This document shows, piece after piece, positions 10,005 to 17,953 of a DNA stretch of 24,341 nt. The DNA is taken from IMG/VR virus record IMGVR_UViG_3300025096_000129, positions 1 through 24,341 of that record; one strand, written 5' to 3'. The notes beneath the pieces are model-generated. The model was not told the origin of the DNA and searched no databases. It saw nothing but the letters and a program-made list of their open reading frames with translations. Source of the stretch: a virus. Both the position numbers and the translations under genes were made by a program. Position 1 is the first letter of the stretch. Each line of letters opens with the position of its first letter.

Positions 10005-13000
10005 CGGTCAAACTCCATAACTGTTATACTACTAGAAGGAGAGAATCCAGTACTGGATGATGCTCCTCTCTTATTAATCCATGCTTTGTACGCTGCACCA
10101 GCATTACCTGATCTGAATTCTACATGATATACATGAGTGCCAGCACCAGGACTATCTAAAATTGTTATTCCAACACTGTTAGTCTCATAATAACCAACCT
10201 GTCCTCCAGATTGACCAAAACAACGCTGATCTACACTACTTCCGTCTGTTCCATTTCCTATCGGAGTAGTACCTCTCATCAATCTTACCAAAGCATCATG
10301 TCCACCTGAATTTTCTGCTGCTACATTGACATTACATATGATTAAAAATTTACTTGAAGCACTCTTAGCAGTTACTGATATAGATAATCCAGTAACATCT
10401 ATCCAAGCTGTAGATTGACGAGATTGTCTATCAGTCTTGACTGCATTAGTGATATCAATAAGAGTCTGCCCACCACCCTGAAGATTTCCACTAACTGTTA
10501 AATTACCAGTGACAGCAACGTTACCTCCAATAGTTAACGGACCATCAAGTGCTGAAATACTTTGCCATGACCATTGAGTTCCACTACCACCAGATGTAAG
10601 AACCTGTCCAGAAGATCCTAAGCCACCATCAGACCATTGCCTTAATCCTTGTGTTTGTGCAGTAAATGCAACCAAATTTTCATCATTAGGATTCCATTGT
10701 AATCTACTAGCTTCATCATCCATTTTAATGGTTTGATACTGATTATCAGTAGTACTATCAACAAATAATATATTATGATATGCATCACCATTATCCGTTC
10801 TTATCTTAATTGCACCATCAACATTAGTAAAATTACCAAGAGTTCCTTGAAAATTGTTAGCAACAAGTGTATTACTGTTTGCATTATATACTAAATTCCT
10901 ATCGTATTTCAGGTCTTTATTTCCACTAGCATTATTTGCAGCATCACAAAAAACAATACCTCTACTAATAGTATCAGTATTACTCTCTGTTACAAATGCT
11001 TTTGTTGAAGTTGCAGCGTTACCTCCAGATTGAATATATCTACCATCCAAATCAACTGTTTGATTTGTTGCACCATTTATACTAGCAGTTAAAACACCAG
11101 TTCCAGTATCAAATGCTAATCCATTACAATAATAATTTGCTCCTGAATTATAATTTGGAGTACCCCAAGTACCATCATGCTTTAAGAATTGTCCTGCAGA
11201 TCCAGCAGCAGGAACATGTTTTGAGTTCCCTGTTCCAGCATTATGATCAAAAGCCCAATTAGAACTAATTGATTCTGATGTTTGTCCATCTACTGGAGTA
11301 TCATCAATTCCTCTCCATGAATTACCACCAGAACCTGTATCAGTATTTGTAAATGTAATCTTATCACCATTTCTTGCAATACTTAATCCAGTACTAGCTT
11401 CTAAAACTATAGAGTCAGCAGTTCCAGCACTAGGTGTAAGAGTAATTTTCTCTTCATCTGTATTATCACCATCAGTACATGAAATACCATAAGTTGTATT
11501 AGTATTAGTAGTGTAACTTGGCAATTTCCACGAACCATCATTAGCTAAAAATTTACTTCCATTACCACTTCCAGCAGCAGGAACATGAGCACTATTACCT
11601 TCAAGTTCCTTATGATCATAAGCCCAGTTAGAACTAATTGAAATTGCTGTTGAACCATTTGATGGAGTATCATGAATTGCTCTTTGGGTATCAGTATTGG
11701 GATTATTGACAAACTCCAGACCACTTGCATCTGCTTTAACTGCAACAAACTTACTTGCTTGAGAAGTATAATTTGCAGGTGCATCTGATAGTCCTGTAAA
11801 AGCAGTTACTAAAGTTGGTTTACCAGTTAAATCACCATATGCTCCAGAAAATAATGTAGGTTTGTTTAATATTGCAGCAGGTGCAGTACTAGAATTCCAA
11901 TCACTCTGAACTTGTGAAGTTAGATATGTACTAGTATCAACAGACCCATCTGCCTTTAAGAATTCAGATGAAGTTCCAGAAGTTTTTACAAATGAAGTTG
12001 CTTCCAATGCTCCAGTATCAGAATCAAATTTTAAACCAGCATTACTTTTAAGAGCAATATCAGCACCAGTTGCTTTTATAGCAAATACAGGAAAACAAGA
12101 TGTATCAGTTGCTTCATTAGCAACTGCCACTTGTGCTGCTGCTCCTGCTGCAAGAGTTCCTGCATTTGCCCATGCAACACCAGTTTGCGTTGATGTTAGA
12201 ACCTGACCGCTAGTACCTGTGATATCATTTTTGTCAGTCAGAGCTCCTGCAATGTCTATATCTGTAACTGCAATATCTGGGGTTCCAGTTAGACCACCAG
12301 AAACTCCTGGTGTAATATTAGCACTACCATCAAATGAAGTTCCACCAATCGTTCTTGCTGTTTCAAGTGCTGTTGCAGTAGCAGCATTACCAGTACAAGA
12401 TCCAGATGAACCAGATGCACTACCATTTAAAGCCCCACTGAAGGTTGTAGCACTAACAGTTCCTGTTACCGTTACTCCTGCATCAGTGGTTTCAAGTCTT
12501 AGTGTTGAAGTATTACTAACATTATGATATAACTCACACCCACTACTCTTAACAAATCTAGCAATATTACCACCACTCTCATTTTCCAACTCAATCGCAC
12601 TACCACTCATAATGGAGATAATCGCATCAGACTTAAGTTCCACTTGAGTAGAAGTAGAATTATGCTGAATCTCTAATGGATCATCAGCACCTATTGTTAT
12701 CTTTTGATCATCACCTGGTAAAGTGATACCTTTAACAGAAAGAACATTAGTGCTTGGATTATATCTTAAATCATCATCAACTCTGATTGGATTATTACCA
12801 CTCTTTGCACCAACAAATGTTAACCATTGTTCAGCATCAGTTGAATTTTCATTGACTCCTATATTACTTGCACTATTAACATTAGTAGTATTGGAATTTA
12901 TCCAATCAATTCCAGAACCAGTAGAAGAAAGTATCTGACCTGAATTTCCAATGTCTCCAGTACTATCCTTTAAAAATTTTACCTTATCAAATTCTGTAGT

Positions 13001-13138
13001 ACCACTGAATGTACTTATCCCACTAACTTTAAAATCTCGACTAGCAGATACACCATAAAGAGTGTCACTACCTATACCAGCAACAGCATCCTCTCCACCA
13101 GGAGTAGAATCATCAATGTATGTGTGGAATATTGCCAC
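10001..13138 (-). CDS. Tail-fibre-like repetitive protein with C-terminal knob-like domain (1045 aa)
   Basis: The start is GTG (13136-13138), preceded by AAGAGA about 5 nt upstream and a late promoter 27 nt upstream. The protein is Ser/Thr/Gly/Asn-rich and repetitive, as in phage fibres. A short GQ(I/V)L-(T/S)-(S/T)..G..W motif recurs at least three times (GQILSSTGSGIDW near the N-terminus, GQVLTSTQTGVAW, GQVLTSGGSGTQW). A module of about 56 residues beginning R(A/G)I.DTP..G is duplicated at 11513-11683 and 11150-11314. The last roughly 140 residues (from about STAWIDVTGLSISVT) are non-repetitive, ending SSSITVMEFDR, and resemble the globular tip domain of cyanophage fibres. I infer a fibre with a receptor-contacting C-terminal tip; the receptor is unknown. 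The 116-aa gene overlaps its stop. Confidence 0.82.
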   Translation of the reverse strand: MAIFHTYIDDSTPGGEDAVAGIGSDTLYGVSASRDFKVSGISTFSGTTEFDKVKFLKDSTGDIGNSGQILSSTGSGIDWINSNTTNVNSASNIGVNENSTDAEQWLTFVGAKSGNNPIRVDDDLRYNPSTNVLSVKGITLPGDDQKITIGADDPLEIQHNSTSTQVELKSDAIISIMSGSAIELENESGGNIARFVKSSGCELYHNVSNTSTLRLETTDAGVTVTGTVSATTFSGALNGSASGSSGSCTGNAATATALETARTIGGTSFDGSANITPGVSGGLTGTPDIAVTDIDIAGALTDKNDITGTSGQVLTSTQTGVAWANAGTLAAGAAAQVAVANEATDTSCFPVFAIKATGADIALKSNAGLKFDSDTGALEATSFVKTSGTSSEFLKADGSVDTSTYLTSQVQSDWNSSTAPAAILNKPTLFSGAYGDLTGKPTLVTAFTGLSDAPANYTSQASKFVAVKADASGLEFVNNPNTDTQRAIHDTPSNGSTAISISSNWAYDHKELEGNSAHVPAAGSGNGSKFLANDGSWKLPSYTTNTNTTYGISCTDGDNTDEEKITLTPSAGTADSIVLEASTGLSIARNGDKITFTNTDTGSGGNSWRGIDDTPVDGQTSESISSNWAFDHNAGTGNSKHVPAAGSAGQFLKHDGTWGTPNYNSGANYYCNGLAFDTGTGVLTASINGATNQTVDLDGRYIQSGGNAATSTKAFVTESNTDTISRGIVFCDAANNASGNKDLKYDRNLVYNANSNTLVANNFQGTLGNFTNVDGAIKIRTDNGDAYHNILFVDSTTDNQYQTIKMDDEASRLQWNPNDENLVAFTAQTQGLRQWSDGGLGSSGQVLTSGGSGTQWSWQSISALDGPLTIGGNVAVTGNLTVSGNLQGGGQTLIDITNAVKTDRQSRQSTAWIDVTGLSISVTAKSASSKFLIICNVNVAAENSGGHDALVRLMRGTTPIGNGTDGSSVDQRCFGQSGGQVGYYETNSVGITILDSPGAGTHVYHVEFRSGNAGAAYKAWINKRGASSSTGFSPSSSITVMEFDR
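11150..11314 (-). repeat. Second copy of duplicated fibre module
   Basis: Encodes RGIDDTPVDGQTSESISSNW and on to GTWGTPNY. It aligns with the module at 11513-11683 over its whole length, sharing the SISSNWA(Y/F)DH and HVPAAGS blocks. Confidence 0.75.
11513..11683 (-). repeat. First copy of duplicated fibre module
   Basis: Encodes RAIHDTPSNGSTAISISSNW and on to GSWKLPSY. It aligns with the module at 11150-11314 in the same fibre gene; the copies differ by a small length change in the middle. Confidence 0.75.
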
Positions 13139-13165
13139 TTAATCTCTTTTATAATACCTAAAAGT

Positions 13166-13173
13166 TATTTATT
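13166..13173 (-). promoter_or_regulatory. T4-type late promoter AATAAATA
   Basis: The leftward strand reads AATAAATA, a NATAAATA late-promoter core, 27 nt before the GTG start of the 1045-aa fibre gene. It overlaps the last base of the stop codon of the 57-aa ORF. Position and spacing match the other late-promoter candidate at 9560-9567. Confidence 0.6.
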
Positions 13174-13346
13174 CATTCTTCACTGAAGATTATTTCTCCT
13201 CTTAACTCAGCAAGTTTAGTAGTAGCAAGAGCTTCCACACATGTCCAATAAGTTTCTCCACTTACGAGATTCTCATCAGTAAAATATGCTGCCATATCAT
13301 CCTGAAGATCCTGCAATTCTCTGAGTTGATCTCTACGAATCTCCAT
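13173..13346 (-). CDS. Small acidic ORF of unknown function (57 aa)
   Basis: ATG at 13344-13346 opens a 57-residue frame, MEIRRDQLRELQDLQDDMAA to GEIIFSEE, ending in TGA at 13173-13175. It fills most of the otherwise empty gap between the 268-aa gene and the fibre gene, and lies 47 nt after the former. A weak AGG lies about 6 nt before the ATG. The composition is acidic with a likely N-terminal helix and one Cys. Same strand, fit to the gap and lack of competing frames support it as real, but I recognise no family. It could still be a chance frame. Confidence 0.5.
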   Translation of the reverse strand: MEIRRDQLRELQDLQDDMAAYFTDENLVSGETYWTCVEALATTKLAELRGEIIFSEE

Positions 13347-13393
13347 AAAAAACCTACACCGTTGAACTATAATAACAAAGAAAGATCATTCTG

Positions 13394-14200
13394 TCAAGCA
13401 AAATAACTTTCATTATTAGGATCTTCAGCAAGGAATTTTATTCCTTCCACTGTGGACTTTCTTTTTTCTAAAAAATCTATTCCAGAAACAGATGCCCATC
13501 TCTCAACATATTCCTTTAGAAGTTCTGCTTTTATATGAGTAATTGAGGAATTCATATAGTTATCCCTCTTAGATCTCTCCGCACTTATTAGACCAAGCAA
13601 TGTAGTTCTTCTTGCTGAAAAAAGTGTATTTACATGTCCAGGATATGCAGCATTATATGAATCACTACTTGTTATTTTACAATCATTTACGGCACCACTT
13701 GGAACAGGATCTTTTACTTCTTGTGCTACGAACGTTCCAGTTGCACCAATTCTAGTATCAATACCTTTTCCCAAATTTCCTGTAATTATTGTTGTAGGAT
13801 TTGTTCCCGTAGTCATGTCAGTAGAAGGACCATATACACCTGTCGAATATGGTGTATCACCAGCATGAGTAAGGTCTTCACAATCATTCCTACCACCCTG
13901 AACAACATCAAAACTTACACTAGGTCCATCAGGATCACCGTCTACATCTTCCTCTCCACAACCAGTTGCACCACTTACAGAACCAATAAGATCACTAAGA
14001 ACTTTTAGTTCTTGCACTAAAGCATTAACAGGTATTGTCATTTCAGCAATTGTCTCATCAAATTTTGCTGCTACTGGAAGAAGACGTTGTATATTATCTT
14101 TCGATTCAGGTAACTGCAACTCATTGATATCTTTAATTTGCTTCTTTACCAATGCAACTTCATCATTACATTTTGCAATGACTTCTAATCTTCTTGTCAT
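13394..14200 (-). CDS. Virion-associated protein of unknown function (268 aa)
   Basis: The ATG overlaps the upstream stop by 4 nt (ATGA), with a strong GGAGGGG ribosome binding site about 6 nt before it. Residues 1-75 and about 200-260 look helical and charged and could form coiled coils (for example LVKKQIKDINELQLPESKDN). Between them lies a Gly/Thr/Asp-rich, probably beta or disordered segment (residues about 75-180) with GEEDVDGDPDGPSVSF and several Cys. No catalytic motif, signal peptide or membrane segment is visible. It is the last large gene of the spike block, so I infer a structural or baseplate role; I do not recognise the family. Confidence 0.65.
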   Translation of the reverse strand: MTRRLEVIAKCNDEVALVKKQIKDINELQLPESKDNIQRLLPVAAKFDETIAEMTIPVNALVQELKVLSDLIGSVSGATGCGEEDVDGDPDGPSVSFDVVQGGRNDCEDLTHAGDTPYSTGVYGPSTDMTTGTNPTTIITGNLGKGIDTRIGATGTFVAQEVKDPVPSGAVNDCKITSSDSYNAAYPGHVNTLFSARRTTLLGLISAERSKRDNYMNSSITHIKAELLKEYVERWASVSGIDFLEKRKSTVEGIKFLAEDPNNESYFA

Positions 14201-15036
14201 GATACACCCCTCCCATAATCGTATCCAGCAATAGAGAATTGTTCAGGGTCTTTGGGATAGTCTTTTGGTGACTCTCCTTCATACTCAACAATCAAAGGTT
14301 CTCCATCAATTCTAGAAGCCCACACTTCATAATAACACGATGGCAAACACTCGTCTCCTTTTCTGTTACTAATAGTTATCTTATTCTTATCTACAGACTT
14401 CACATATGGATGCTGTGCCTTTCCCACAGGAGTTAAAGATACTGTGATACTATCATAATCAACTAACCCATCCCAATACTCTGGAAGTTCTATAGTTTCA
14501 CTATCCTTTACCTTTCCTCTCACATAAATTGCTGCCTCTGGACCTTCTACACAGATGTGTCTTACTCGATGTCCTTTCTTTTTAGGATGTTCTATATCAA
14601 ATCCTTTCCAAGTCTGTTTATTAATAATTGCTGACATCGCAACGAATGGACCAACAACCTTTGTTGCACCAGCAGAAGTAACTGCACCAGTAAACTTTGC
14701 AGCACCAGTCACTTTATGGAAACCTGTTACAGTATGTGCTCCATTAAAGAATGATGCTGCAGTACACGTATATAATCCAAGTTGATTAGTAGCACCCATA
14801 AAATTAGATATACCAATAACCTCAAGAGAAAATGGTAATGCTAATGGTGGTACTACTGCTGGTGGGCCAATACTAACTGCTGCTCGTGGAATTCCAGGTA
14901 AACTAACACCAAAAATAGTCAGTCCAGGACATGTTAATGTCCCTGTTGGTAGAACATTTGGAAGATTTAATTTTGAAATGTCTGGTGTTCCTACATGAAT
15001 TGCACCACTTTGTATCTCTGCGTTTCTTAATGTCAT
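14197..15036 (-). CDS. Spike/fibre-associated protein with Gly hexad repeat and conserved C-terminal domain (279 aa)
   Basis: Three parts are visible. Residues 1-69 are Pro/Gly-rich (TCPGLTIFGVSLPGIPRAAV). Residues 70-129 form ten consecutive hexads ending in Gly: Gly at 75, 81, 87, 99, 105, 111, 117, 123 and 129, with Ala at 93. This strict period suggests a beta-solenoid or a trimeric beta fibre. Residues about 144-260 carry a domain I associate with marine phage fibre proteins: GFDIEHPKKKGHRVRHICVE, EGPEAAIYVRG, LPEYWDGLV and SLTPVG. It starts 6 nt after the 229-aa gene with no clear ribosome binding site, and its stop overlaps the next gene. The place right after the spike genes suggests a spike-tip or short-fibre component; this is inference. 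Confidence 0.7.
   Translation of the reverse strand: MTLRNAEIQSGAIHVGTPDISKLNLPNVLPTGTLTCPGLTIFGVSLPGIPRAAVSIGPPAVVPPLALPFSLEVIGISNFMGATNQLGLYTCTAASFFNGAHTVTGFHKVTGAAKFTGAVTSAGATKVVGPFVAMSAIINKQTWKGFDIEHPKKKGHRVRHICVEGPEAAIYVRGKVKDSETIELPEYWDGLVDYDSITVSLTPVGKAQHPYVKSVDKNKITISNRKGDECLPSCYYEVWASRIDGEPLIVEYEGESPKDYPKDPEQFSIAGYDYGRGVS
14650..14829 (-). repeat. Ten tandem hexapeptide repeats (xxxxxG)
   Basis: Encodes residues 70-129 of the 279-aa protein. Nine of the ten units end in Gly at exact six-residue spacing, for example AHTVTG, FHKVTG, AAKFTG. The repeat is conserved in protein, not in DNA. Confidence 0.8.
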
Positions 15037-15042
15037 AATAAT

Positions 15043-15732
15043 TTATTTTTTTAGATAATATGCATTAAATTTATCCATAAGATTCATAATCTTATCCATC
15101 AAACTACCTGCAAGAGGATTATCTGCACCAGAAGAAGTTGTAACAGGTGCAGATCTACAGTGCAAATCAACAGCACTACCACCAAATACTGAAACATCCA
15201 TTTCTGTTCTTATGTCTACACCACTTCCTTCCAATTCTAATTTTTCCCCAGATTCTATTACCGTCTGACCAGTACTCATAAGTTTAATTTGACCCTTATC
15301 TGTACTATTCTTTGCTTCGAGAGTAATGTTACGACCCCTTAAAGTAATATCACCATCACCGTTTGCTTCAATCACAATATTACCACCATCAGTATGTATT
15401 TTAAAAGCAAGACTTCCATCTGTTACATCTTCACTTTCTCCCGTATAAAATTCCATTGATTTATTTGATCGCATCTTCATATTTCCTTGCTTATAAAAAT
15501 GCAAACCTTGAATAGTATCTGTAGTCATACAATACTCTGCGACTCCATGAGCAGTAGTATCACCACCAGAAGTTATCTCAAATCCAGGATATCCTCTACG
15601 ATAATAATCAGCAAAGACTTCCTTGGCAGCATCTGCTACTATTTTTTTTACTTCATCCTCACTCAACCCATTTAGAAAAGTTTCTTCTCCTTCTTGGATT
15701 TTATCAGTACTAATACCTGCAGAACTTGTCAT
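15043..15732 (-). CDS. Separate spike beta-solenoid protein, like the gp5/VgrG C-terminal needle (229 aa)
   Basis: A textbook AGGAGGT site (15738-15744) precedes the ATG, overlapping the stop of the gp5-like gene. Residues 1-75 include an acidic helix (SEDEVKKIVADAAKEVFADY). Residues about 78-192 are alternating beta strands and turns of the type seen in the beta-helical needle of T4 gp5 and VgrG: GNIVIEANGDGDITLRGRNI, then ITLEA, IKLMSTG, TVIESGEKLELEG, VSVFGGSAVDLH. The C-terminus is a short amphipathic helix (LMDKIMNLMDKFNAYYLKK). The upstream gp5-like protein has the OB fold but no such needle, so I infer that this protein supplies the membrane-piercing needle as a second polypeptide. Sure that it is a beta-solenoid-type spike protein; the split-gp5 reading is inference. 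Confidence 0.75.
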   Translation of the reverse strand: MTSSAGISTDKIQEGEETFLNGLSEDEVKKIVADAAKEVFADYYRRGYPGFEITSGGDTTAHGVAEYCMTTDTIQGLHFYKQGNMKMRSNKSMEFYTGESEDVTDGSLAFKIHTDGGNIVIEANGDGDITLRGRNITLEAKNSTDKGQIKLMSTGQTVIESGEKLELEGSGVDIRTEMDVSVFGGSAVDLHCRSAPVTTSSGADNPLAGSLMDKIMNLMDKFNAYYLKK

Positions 15733-15742
15733 AATTTACCTC

Positions 15743-17953
15743 CTATGGACAATCAATTACACTGGTGATACCAATCAATGGTTTCTTCCTTCTAGCCTCT
15801 GCACCATCATCAGTAATAGAAAGATCTTTATATGCCATCACTGGAACAAATTCTGCTCCATATCCAGTATCAGTATTTATTTTGATACCTGGAGCAGTTC
15901 CGAACTGATCTGGAACAAATGGAACTCTGACATCAACAATAGATCCACCTGGAGTTATAGTAATTGGGAAATTGCTATTACCAATACCAATTGTATCGCC
16001 ACCAGTATAACCTATACCTGGTCTAACAACATAGATATTTGTCACAATTCCAACAACACTCGTAGTAAGACCAACAGTATTACTACAGTATCCATAACCA
16101 CGATCCAAAAGAACAACCTGACTAATGGCACCATTGTCATCTACAATTGCTCTTGCATTTACACCACTACCATGACCAGTATTATCAATTATTGCAATGG
16201 AAACGTTATCAGTATATCCACTACCTCCATTCAGAACTTCAATAGAGAATATTCTACTATCATTTCCAACAATAATTTTTAACTCTGCACCAGTTCCCTC
16301 TCCAGTAACTTCCACTTTAGGTGGAATGCATTTGGGATAAACATATCCAGGATATGCAGGAGAGATATCATCTTGATCAGTAGGATTATCATTTCTCTTG
16401 TTACATGCATCAAAGATGGAATTCTTTCCACCAAATAATGTAATAGTAGCAACAGCAGATTCAATTGAACCAAGACCTTTATCTAGTTTACCAGAAGAAT
16501 CTCCTCCAGTCAAGGTATCGACACTAGAAAGAAGATCCTTAACAGGAGTTCCATTATATTCTTTATTCAATACAGTTTCAGCATCAGTACCACCAATACC
16601 AGAGATTGCATCACCAAGTTCCTTTCCAATATTAGTGAGACTGGAACTTATACCAGTAAAGACATTCATATTCTCGACTTGTTTCTGCCAATTATCTGGT
16701 GGTTTCGGAATTGCTCCATTAACAGAAGATATCCATTGAGATGGTTTTGTACATTTAAACTCATCACATCCAATGAAACTATAAATTGATTGTGCTAAAC
16801 TACCAGCATTTCTAAGAAGACCTGTGACTTTAGCCAATCCACCAGTTAACCATTGAACTCCCTTTAAAATTGGATCCAACAAACCCTCAATTTTATCAAA
16901 AACTTTTGCAAGAAGACCTGAAACGAATTGTTCTGCAGCACAAACTGGGCCATTAACTAATCTTCCAAGTAAATTTTGGAACATATTAGAAATGAAGGTT
17001 CCAATATTATCAATTACCTTTTTAAAGACACAATACAGAAGACCCAAAATACCTTTCAATCCCTTCTGCATTAATGCATCTTGGAGGAATGATGTTACTC
17101 CTGCAGGAGATGCTTTAAATAATCCCAAAAATTTACCAAAAAGCCAAGTCAATTTACCAACAACTTTTTTCTTAACTTGATTTATAATATCTTTTAAAAT
17201 AGCACCGACTTGCTTTTTAATCTTTTCAAGTTGATACTTCATATTAACAACTTCATTAGTAATTGGATTCACCCAATCACCAGCATTTTGCTCAAGAATT
17301 TGTGTATATGCAATGAAATTCTGAAGTGCTAAAGTTATTCTACCAACTGAATTCTTTCTACATGGATCATCCAGTGCAGTATATTTTGTCGTCTTCGACT
17401 CGAATGCTCTTGCTGCATCACTTCCACCCACTTTCTTATCCTTACTAACCATGTTAGTTCCAGATTGATTGTCTGGAGTATACTTTCCATCAATCTTGGT
17501 TGCTTTAACTTTATTACCTGGATGACCTGTCCATACTTCAAAATTATTACTATCATTTGCTATAAGATCATCTTCTTTAATACTTGTAGTCACTGCAGCA
17601 GGACGATCAAGCAATCCCATAATCACTGGTTGTTGTGCTTCTTCCCCATCCATGAAAAAACCAACTGCGGTTTCTCCACCGACCAATGCATGAGTCTCAC
17701 CTCTTCCTCCAGTTCCTCCACCAACAATTGGGTCATTCATAATATGAGCCCAAGGGAGGTCAGATTCAGTCAATGAGTTATCCCAAGGATGATATCCAAT
17801 AATTCTAACCTTAACTCTTTGACTTCCATCTCCATTCTGAGCCATTGCTAAAGATTGGTCTTTCCAAACATCAGGATGGGCTACTCGGCCAATCCACCAA
17901 GTAAACCCATCTCTTCCGAGTTGATTAGATTTAAATAATGATTCGTCTATCAT
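15743..17953 (-). CDS. gp5: gp5-like baseplate hub/spike protein with OB fold, no visible lysozyme domain (736 aa)
   Basis: Residues about 18-118 match the N-terminal OB fold of T4 gp5: TWWIGRVAHPDVW, RVKVRIIGYHPWDN, LPWAHIMNDPIVGG, VGFFMDGEEAQQPVIMGLLD. T4 gp5 then has a lysozyme domain and a beta-helix; neither is visible here. Residues about 240-400 are instead a run of amphipathic and hydrophobic helices (KLTWLFGKFLGLF, GILGLLYCVFKKVIDNIGTF) ending with paired Cys (CDEFKC). Residues about 545-680 hold repeated beta units with GGSGYT, RGYGYC and PGIGYT turns. At 736 residues it is longer than T4 gp5 (575). The protein would form the central hub under the tail tube with the gp27-like protein encoded just upstream. 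The ATG overlaps the stop of the 88-aa gene (ATGA). Confidence 0.8.
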   Translation of the reverse strand: MIDESLFKSNQLGRDGFTWWIGRVAHPDVWKDQSLAMAQNGDGSQRVKVRIIGYHPWDNSLTESDLPWAHIMNDPIVGGGTGGRGETHALVGGETAVGFFMDGEEAQQPVIMGLLDRPAAVTTSIKEDDLIANDSNNFEVWTGHPGNKVKATKIDGKYTPDNQSGTNMVSKDKKVGGSDAARAFESKTTKYTALDDPCRKNSVGRITLALQNFIAYTQILEQNAGDWVNPITNEVVNMKYQLEKIKKQVGAILKDIINQVKKKVVGKLTWLFGKFLGLFKASPAGVTSFLQDALMQKGLKGILGLLYCVFKKVIDNIGTFISNMFQNLLGRLVNGPVCAAEQFVSGLLAKVFDKIEGLLDPILKGVQWLTGGLAKVTGLLRNAGSLAQSIYSFIGCDEFKCTKPSQWISSVNGAIPKPPDNWQKQVENMNVFTGISSSLTNIGKELGDAISGIGGTDAETVLNKEYNGTPVKDLLSSVDTLTGGDSSGKLDKGLGSIESAVATITLFGGKNSIFDACNKRNDNPTDQDDISPAYPGYVYPKCIPPKVEVTGEGTGAELKIIVGNDSRIFSIEVLNGGSGYTDNVSIAIIDNTGHGSGVNARAIVDDNGAISQVVLLDRGYGYCSNTVGLTTSVVGIVTNIYVVRPGIGYTGGDTIGIGNSNFPITITPGGSIVDVRVPFVPDQFGTAPGIKINTDTGYGAEFVPVMAYKDLSITDDGAEARRKKPLIGITSVIDCP

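Noticed and set aside
14880-15000. PAAR-like tip motif in the Pro/Gly-rich N-terminus of the 279-aa protein (GIPRAAVSIGPPAVV)
   Set aside because: Only a short Pro-Arg-Ala-Ala resemblance; the repeated PAAR pattern and metal-binding His/Cys are not visible. Position beside the spike keeps it possible but unsupported.
15874-15881. AATAAATA on the leftward strand inside the gp5-like gene
   Set aside because: It is 141 nt before the next start and within conserved-looking coding sequence; expected by chance in AT-rich DNA. The same holds for 19876-19883.
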